A stretch of 64,000 bases of DNA from Haematobia irritans (taxonomy: Eukaryota > Arthropoda > Insecta > Diptera > Muscidae), in contig NC_134398.1 of the NCBI RefSeq assembly GCF_050003625.1, positions 79,764,003 to 79,828,002 on the forward strand, written 5' to 3'. The translations under genes and the position numbers were made by a program. Below are positions 57,236 to 64,000 of this stretch, one piece after another. Every line of letters starts with the position of its first letter. The first letter of the stretch is position 1. Under the pieces are notes generated by a model. The model made no database searches and had not been told where the DNA came from. It saw nothing but the letters and a program-made list of their open reading frames with translations.

Positions 57236-57360
57236 AATGTGCAACGTCGTTCGGTATCGGCTATAAACAGGAAGTCACTGGCAGCACTCATCATATCACA
57301 ATGGACTGGAGAATCTAAGTGAGTCTAAAAAATATGGGATGCCACCGTACCTAACTTAAC
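57236..57360 (+). repeat. Short dispersed repeat, second copy
   Basis: Counterpart of 14370-14480: GGCAGCACTCAT, ATATCACAATGGACTGGAGA, GGGATGCCACCG and TACCTAAC. A 25-30-bp segment in the middle is missing here. Confidence 0.5.
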
Positions 57361-57395
57361 ATATGTGTAGTCGGTAATCGATATTTCGATGTCTT

Positions 57396-57965
57396 CACAG
57401 AAAAAATATCACCAAAATATTTCCAATTAAAAAGTTAATTGAAGTTGAAAATTTTTTTCAATTAATAAATTAATCGATACAATTAACTTTTTAATCATGA
57501 TAGAAACATTAAGTTAATTAAGTCAATGATTGAAAATTTTAAATTTTTTAATTAAAAAATTAATTGACACAATTAACTTTTTAATCAAATACGGAATACT
57601 AATTCAGTTAAAAAAAAAGTGCTGATTTTTTTTTAAATTTTTAATTAAGAATGTATTTCAAACAATCATTTTTTAATCAAAATAAAAACTCTAATCCAAT
57701 TCAGAACGTAATTAAAAATAGTTACCTTTTTTAATTAATAAATTAATTGGGGTTTCAATCAACATCAATTAAATTTTTAATTGAATCAATTAAAAAATTA
57801 ATTGAAATTTTCTGAAAAAACCAATTAATTTTAATCAAGAATTTTTTTCTATGCCCAATTAAAACTGTGATTGATACTATCATTTTCGTGATTGAAGACA
57901 TTTCAATTAAAAAATTAATTGGATCAATTAATTTGGTGATTGAATCAGAAAAAAAATTTTATGTG
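57396..57965. mobile_element. CAC-type MITE, AATTAATTGA motif, longer form
   Basis: CACAGAAAAAATATCACC at the left; the right end, inverted, is CACATAAAATTTTTTTTC. TT stands on both sides (57394-57395, 57966-57967). The interior is dense in CAATTAA/TTAATTG in both orientations. The right 110 bp match the right end of 11855-12146, so the two are forms of one family differing in copy number of the motif. Confidence 0.7.
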
Positions 57966-57967
57966 TT

Positions 57968-58619
57968 CGCCTTCCTTTGTCGATGGTTATAAAACTACGA
58001 GTTTTTAGAACTTCTAAATATGATTCTCATTTTGTTGTAAACAATTAAATTTTTTTTCTAAAGAAAAATTCTGTAATGTCACATGAATTTAATTGAATAT
58101 TTTGCGCTTTGCCCGAAACTGCTCGGTCAAAAATATCGGCTTGGGTCGAGCTCTAATGCATATGGATTTTGTCGGCAGTTTATTTCATGGATATGTAGAA
58201 TCCAATGGGCCTAAAATTTGGATTGTACTACCTACACAACAGCTGAAGAACGACTTTTGTATGTGTTCAAGCAAAAAATTGTTTGCGCTGCGCAAAGATA
58301 TTATGTTTCACCTTAATTTCCATCCATCCATTTTAAGGCCCCAGTTTCTAAACATTTTTTGTTTGCAGCAAAATGTCTTAAATATAATTGGGTTGGACTA
58401 CAAATAAAAACATATTTTGTAATTTTTCTCTCACACTTTCTTAAAATTTCTAAACTAATATATGTTTGCATCCTGAGACATTATATTTAAGAAAATGCCC
58501 CAACATTTGATATTAGTTTATGAACATTGTATGCTTGCACGTAAAAATAATGTGCTAAAAATTTGAGTTCTAAACATATAATTTTTACATCGAAACATAA
58601 ACAAAATTTTTCATCCGTG
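57968..58619 (-). mobile_element. CAC element relic with foreign centre
   Basis: The right end, TTTTTCATCCGTG before TA (58620-58621), and the 200 bp before it match the family. The left end is decayed (about 58045-58080). The centre (58100-58400) is unlike other copies and holds a 104-codon frame (58093-58407) with no recognised family. Confidence 0.5.
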
Positions 58620-58621
58620 TA

Positions 58622-58829
58622 GCGGGAGCAGGCTTACCAGACGTACTGGTTGAACCACTGTGTGTTGTTTCAGTTTCATGATGATCTTTGTTAAGTGTTT
58701 AAGGAACTCCCTTTCTCCTTCAATTGTACCGATTTTTGTAGCGGCGTTGGAAGTGCATCCAACTATATAATATTGAAGAAATATTACTCAAAATTACAAA
58801 ATGTTTTTATTTGATTTTGAATCGTTATG
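58622..58829. other. Spacer
   Basis: Nothing recognised. Confidence 0.3.
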
Positions 58830-59053
58830 CACCAATAGAAAAAAGTTTCGTTATGTTAACGAAATGTGTCGTTAAAAGTCAGCCAATGAAAAAATTCGTT
58901 AATATATAATTTTCGTTATTATAACGAATTTTCTGATAATCAACGTAACGTTTCGTACTATTAACGAATATTTTCATTGAATTAATGATAATGTTTCGTT
59001 ATATCAATGAAAATTTTTCGTTGGCTGAATTTTAATGAAATTTTCTTTGTGTG
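58830..59053. mobile_element. CAC-type MITE with AACGAAA motif
   Basis: Ends CACCAATAGAAAAAAGTTTC and, inverted, CACACAAAGAAAATTTCATT. TG on both sides (58828-58829, 59054-59055). The interior repeats TTTCGTTA/TAACGAAA in both orientations and folds into long hairpins. 224 bp. Confidence 0.7.
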
Positions 59054-59149
59054 TGGTTATAACTGATTAATATTTGCTTTCTTTTCTTCTGTCGGAAAAA
59101 TTTTGAGCAACTGTTCTCACATAGGACAATTGGTGCTATTGAAATGCAT

Positions 59150-59232
59150 TTCATTTCATTTATTTATGTCTATGGATTAAATAACACAGACTACGAATAA
59201 GATTTCATTAAAAGTAAATGAAATGAAATGCT
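59150..59232 (-). mobile_element. Tiny LINE 3'-end insertion flanked by inverted repeat
   Basis: The minus strand reads AATCCATAGACATAAATAAA, almost the same as the 3' end of the first LINE (22708-22735), with an (ATGAA)n tail. GCATTTCATTTCATTT (59153) and its exact complement (59216) bracket it. Confidence 0.5.
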
Positions 59233-59239
59233 TTCCAAC

Positions 59240-60876
59240 TATCTTTTGGATTTAAATTTTTTTAGAACATTTTTGTTGACAATGTCGTCCTTGTAATGTT
59301 GCCAGTTAAATGCTATCGCCAGATATCAGCAATAATTCAAATATATCACATTTTGGGGCATTTGCCCATTTTTTTGTTGAATGGTACTAATGATTTAATT
59401 ATATTCTGGTTTCCTTATTCCATCTTTGCATGCATTATAAGCCATATTAAGGACGAAGTGTCGCAACAATCCATTAGCCATTAATTTCTTTGATTCGTTT
59501 GCTTTGTCTTCCATTCCGTTCCAACAGTTTCATCGTTTCATTATATCTTTCACTACTCCTGTAACTCTTACCTCCTCTAATTAAAAGAAACTATGGAACC
59601 GGAAAGCAAGTGGAATTGTTGGTCACTTCACATCTGGGATATATTTCAAGCCATAGATTCGAGATACACTGACTGCAGCTATTTAACTTTCAACTTCAAC
59701 TGTGTGCATCTGTTGCTGATGGTTAGTAGCTGTCGTCAAAGTTTTCCTGAAGGACCTCTCCCCCCATCCCAATTACTGTCCTTCACTTTTGTTGATGTCT
59801 GCCCGACTGTCTAGCATTGTCGCCTTGTATGAAAATAAATTGAGCAACGTTAAGTGAAAGCAGGATATTGGGGAAGCGTTAATTTGGCACACTTTGTCAC
59901 TAGCTTTTTTCTTGCTCTCAACTTTGTCTTCTTTTTTGTTGTTTAAAGGATGACCAACCCGCGGTAGGTTGTCAGTTGTACTAATGGGTTGTAAAAGATT
60001 TCTTAAAATTAAATTAAAAGCCATTAAGATTGACGCTACATTGTCATGAAAAAGAAAACGAATTAACATCAATTGTAAAAATTTTCACAAAGACTGGAAA
60101 TCTTCGTACACATACAAATGGACCATGATTTTAATTCGATCGATAGGCGAATGCAACATACCCGACATACGCTGGTGATGTGAGGATATGGTGAGGAGTG
60201 AGATTTGCGTAGTACAATGCACAGCACGAGAAATCCTGGTTTAAGGATCTACTCATAACATTCGCAATCTTCTACGATATTCTTAAGACATTATGCTTAA
60301 ATGCCAAAAATATTTCCGTTGATGGCAGAGTAAAATCAATTCTTTAGAACTTCCAACTTCGGTGATGTGTTGTTATTTTTTAACGAAATTCTGGCAATCG
60401 AACTGCCAATATGAGATAAGTATTTATTTATTTAAAGAGAACAATTTTAGTTTTACTCCCAATTTTTGATGAACCGTCACACAGTGCTTCGATCCCATAC
60501 AATGAATGGACAAAATAGAATAAATTAGATTGTTAAATAAATTAGATTGCTGAGAAATTTTGCAGCAACGAAAGTGCTCTTCAAGACCTTTCCAACTATG
60601 TATACACATACCTCAGAATTACTTATTATTAATTATGCCTAATTACTGTGGAATTAAATCTGGTGTAATCTATCTATAAAGGCCGGGATCAAATGCCTGA
60701 GATATCTAAATTCCTGTGGGATTAAATATGGATACGTCTAATTATATCTCATCATATCTAAATTTTGGGACAAGCAATATACACAATATAAGACCAATTT
60801 TTTAAAATAATAAAATTTTAACAAAGTTTTGCTAAAATAACTTTACTTTTTCAGAATTAGCTTATTTCTATTTTTA
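59240..60876. other. Low-copy-looking region, no gene recognised
   Basis: About 1.6 kb with no similarity to the repeats. Frames at 59593-59814 (MEPESKWNCWSLHIWDIFQA...) and 59773-60072 (minus) overlap on opposite strands and show no domain or splice pattern. It could be intron or intergenic host DNA. Confidence 0.4.
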
Positions 60877-62752
60877 TACCCTAAACCACATAGTGGTCAG
60901 GATATAATAAGTTTGATCTGCCAAAAAATGTGCCTACCAGAAATAATAATTTTAGACCCCATAAAATATATACCGATCGACTCCGAATCACCTCCTGAGT
61001 CGATCTAGCGCTTCCGTCCGTCTGTCCATGTATTTGTTGTTCACAGGATTCCGGTCGCAATTATTAACCGATTTTGACGAAATTTGGTACAGGGAGTTTC
61101 TTGGGAACAAGGACGAACGCTATTTGGAAGAAATCGGATCAAATTTAGATATAGCTCCCATATATATGTATCGCCCGATTTCGACAAATGGGGTCACGTT
61201 GCGTTTGTTTTCAAACGGATCGTCACCAAATTTGGCAAAAGGTAATCTTTTTCATCGGTCTTAAAGTCTGCAAAATTTCATCTAAATCGGTTCAGTTTTA
61301 GATATAGCTCTCATATATATGTATCACCCGATTTTCCCAAATTTGGCCACAAAACCCTTATTTATCAACCGATCTTACTCAAAGTTGGCTAAATGTAATC
61401 TTCTATGGCACTAACTATATGTGCAAAAAATCATCGACATCGGTTCAGATCTAGCTATAGCTCCCATATATATGTATAGCCCGATTTTCCCAAATTTGGT
61501 CATAGAACCCTTATTTATTAACCGATCTTACTCAAATTTGGCTAGATCCAGTCCTCTATAGTACAAACTATATGTGCAAAATTTCATCGAAATCGGTTCA
61601 GATGTAGATATAGCTCCCATATATGTATCACCCGATTTTGAAAAATTCGCCCCTAACCTTATGTTTGACCATACAGGCCTCATTTCTTAACTGATCTTAC
61701 TCAAATTTTGAACAAGGTAACCTTTTGTGGTATTAATCAAACCCGCAAAATATTATGCAAATTGGTTCAGATTTAGATATAGCTTCCACATATATGCATC
61801 GCTCGATTTTCCCAAATTTGGCGATAGTACTCTTATTTATGTTAATCAAATTTCAAATTTTGATGTATTTATATTTGTAATAATTTTTTTTACATTTTGG
61901 TGGCTCTAGAGGAGGAAATTAGAAGCCGGCAAGGCTTGATCTTTAACAATGTGTGGTAACTACAGTTACCACTCGTTTTAAAAAAATCTAACAAAATTTG
62001 AAGATTACCACAAATCTACCAAACAAATATTTCTACAGAATTTTTTTTTTAACTTTATTTCTATAGAAAATTTTGTCAACATTTTATTTCTATAGAAAAT
62101 GTTGTCAAAATTGTATTTCTATAGAATTTTTTTTCAAAATATTATTTCTATAACAAATGTTCTCAAAATTTTATTTCTATTGAATTTTTTCTCAAAATTT
62201 TATTTCTATAGAATTTATTGTCAACATTTCATTTCTATAGAAAAATTTCTCACAAAAATTTGTTTATAGAAACTTTTTCCAAAATTTTATTTTTATAGAG
62301 ATTTAACAAAAAAAAAATACTATTTTGGGTAGAATTCTACCAACTGTGGCAACCGTGGTAATACAAATTTATATTCTAAGTTATATCTTCGTGTTTTAAG
62401 ATAATAAAGTACTTAGAACCATTTTTGTTTTGTAAAATTTGTTTAAATTTAACGAAAAATATTGTAGGGAAAATTATTTGGGAATGTATGGGAAAGTAGG
62501 AAACTTTTTGTGTCCTGGTAGGGTAAACCGAACATTTTCCCTAGCAACACTGACTATGAGATATAGTCACATTGATACAAAGCATCCATAAACATGTATC
62601 CCTTAATTTTCTTAAATATGCAACTGCGGTTTATCTCCCATACCTATATCAATGTTACCCCACAAATGCTTATGTTTACTAATTCAGTAAGGGTGGTCTG
62701 GGGTATGATATAGTCGGCCCCGCCCGGCTTTCTATTTTACTTACTTGTTTGA
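60877..62752 (+). mobile_element. HINE-2 full-length copy
   Basis: TATACCCTAAACCACATAGT start; TCGATCTAGCGCTTCCGTCC microsatellite region; units with ATAGCTCCCATATATATGTA repeated about every 130-150 bp; a 28-bp array (62040-62300); sub-terminal GGTGGTCTGGGGTATGAT; the hairpin region GTCGGCCCCGCCCGGC; end TTACTTACTTG. The start and the sub-terminal repeat are inverted relatives (ACCCTAAACCAC / ACCCCAGACCAC). Confidence 0.75.
62040..62300. repeat. 28-bp satellite array inside HINE-2
   Basis: About nine units of TTTTATTTCTATAGAAAATT, the HINE-1 satellite, framed by GTTACCACTCG/GTGGCAACCGTGG, which also borders the array in HINE-1. A module shared by two otherwise different families. Confidence 0.85.
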
Positions 62753-62784
62753 ATTAAAAACTATGGACCAATACAAAATCAAAA

Positions 62785-63472
62785 CCAGTAAGGAAAGTCT
62801 AAAGTCGGGCGGGGCCGACTATATTATACCCCGCACCACTTTGTAGATCTAAATTTTCGATACAATATCACATCCGTCAAATGTGTTGGGGGCTATATAT
62901 AAAGGTTTGTCCTAAATACATATATTTAAATATCACTCGATCTGGACAGAATTTGATAGACTTCTACAAAATCTATAGACTCAAAATTTAAGTCGGCTAA
63001 TGCACTAGGGTGGAACACAATGTTAGTAAAAAAATATGGGAAACATTTAAATCTGGAGCAATTTTAAGAAAACTTCGCAAAAGTTTATTTATGATTTATC
63101 GCTCAATATATATGCATTAGAAGTTTAGGAAAATTAGAGTCATTTTTACAACTTTTCGACTAAGCAGTGGCGATTTTACAAGGAAAATGTTGGTATTTTG
63201 ACCATTTTTGTCGAAATCAGAAAAACATATATATGGGAGCTATATCTAAATCTGAACCGATTTCAACCAAATTTGGCACGCATAGCAACAATACTAATTC
63301 TACTCCCTGTGTAAAATTTCAACTAAATCGGAGTTAAAAATTGGTCTCTGTGGTCATTTGAGTGTAAATCGGGCGAAAGCTATATATGGGAGCTATATCT
63401 AAATCTGAACCGATTTCAACCAAATTTGACACGCATAGCTACAATGCTAATTCTACTCTCTGCACTGAAAAA
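62785..63472 (-). mobile_element. HINE-2 copy, truncated by CACTG element
   Basis: AGTAAGGAAAGTCTAAAGTC and GGGCGGGGCCGACTATATTA at the left (3') end, TACCCCGCACCAC, and then units with ATATGGGAGCTATATCTAAA. Cut at 63472 by the next element. Confidence 0.7.
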
Positions 63473-64000
63473 ACAGTGAACCCTTTTCCATTGCAAAATG
63501 AACTAAACTGTAGTAATATTGACCATGATTTAGCCCTTAAGATTTTTTTCAACTTGTCTAGTTTATAATTCTCTAACATTTTAGTTCATCTATAACATTG
63601 TATTTTAGTTCATTTTTACAACACCATAAGATTTATATACCCCTACCAAGTTAAGAAGTCAGTATTATTGTGTTTTACTTGCTTATTTTTAGGGAGACCT
63701 GATAATAAAAATTGGTTATCAGTCTCTTTAAAATCTCGACGAGTAAACTATTTTTAAATCAATCATTCCACAGTACAGAGAAATTAAATAATTAAAGGAA
63801 CAACAAACCGTTTTATTATTATGAAAATTTTCATACATTAAAATTAAACTTTCTTTAAGCAAAAGTACTTTATTATAAAAACTTATGATGAAAGTTCTTG
63901 ATACAATGTTTTTTGTGAATAAAAATTATGACCACGTGGAACAGAGAGTAGTTCATTTGAACCCGCTGTTTGGACATTTTGACTTATCCTTTTTTTATTC
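63473..64000 (+). mobile_element. CACTG-type element, left part (runs off window)
   Basis: CACTGAAAAAACAGTGAACC follows TG (63471-63472). The first 190 bp match 23774-23965. The uninterrupted target, TCTACTCCCTGTGTAAAATT, is seen at 63299-63318 in the neighbouring HINE-2 unit, consistent with a TG target. No coding seen before the window ends. Confidence 0.65.

Noticed and set aside
59593..60072. Two overlapping frames on opposite strands as genes
   Set aside because: Short, mutually overlapping, no family or gene signals.

Overview
The window is AT-rich nuclear DNA of a eukaryote, almost certainly a calyptrate (muscid-like) fly. The evidence is introns of about 64 bp, Tc1/mariner, rosa-type, ITmD37E-type and piggyBac-like DNA transposons, Jockey-superfamily LINEs, and dispersed elements built like dipteran DINE-1/mini-me repeats. 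Species cannot be fixed from sequence alone. The close match of one relic to Himar1 (irritans-subfamily mariner, first found in horn fly) fits but proves little, because mariners move between hosts. I find no ordinary multi-exon host gene. The window is mostly nested mobile DNA; the best candidate for a real gene is a small two-exon gene at 52175-52460 (minus).

Layout. 1-13000: two families of repeats alternate. (i) 'HINE-1' elements (my label) are Helentron/DINE-like non-autonomous elements with a 153-bp satellite core, a ~28-bp satellite, a (GTCC)n microsatellite and a terminal palindrome. (ii) 'CAC elements' (my label) have ends of the form CAC-N(4-5)-(A/G)AAAAA and 2-bp target duplications; the long ones carry a head-to-head pair of tRNA-like modules. 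13300-13516 is a 210-bp (TA)n run. 14600-22750 holds a nearly full-length two-ORF LINE broken by a piggyBac-like element, which holds a CAC element, which holds a rosa-type mariner sitting inside a 65-bp intron of a captured gene fragment. 22930-23490 is a relic LINE RNase H domain. 23772-28030 is a CAC-like element with ~220-bp repeats and one spliced-looking exon, interrupted by a second, 5'-truncated LINE with an intact 817-codon ORF. 28700-30200 is a diverged repeat region holding a deleted Himar1-like mariner. 30295-31166 is a TIR element with an intron-like segment.

33000-42600: a second Helentron-like family ('HINE-2') holds a nearly complete ITmD37E transposon. A run of HINE-1 copies holds a CAC element and a Ty3/gypsy-type LTR plus gag start. 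A decayed Tc1 element and a hAT-type MITE with a perfect 8-bp duplication follow. 43500-51100 is dense in CAC elements, including two full-length 2.7-kb copies in opposite orientation. 51400-53170 looks low-copy and holds the small spliced gene. 54060-59060 repeats the HINE-1/CAC pattern. 59240-60870 looks low-copy but shows no gene I recognise. 60877-64000 is two HINE-2 copies and the start of a further CAC element.

The elements serve as each other's insertion sites. Several insertions can be proved inside the window because an uninterrupted paralogue of the target is also present: 4620-5134 against 44739; the transposon at 34065-35380 against about 61030; the MITE at 12408-12620 against about 1650; and two HINE-1 insertions into A/T runs. 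Strand for HINE copies follows the Helitron convention, with the hairpin end as 3'.
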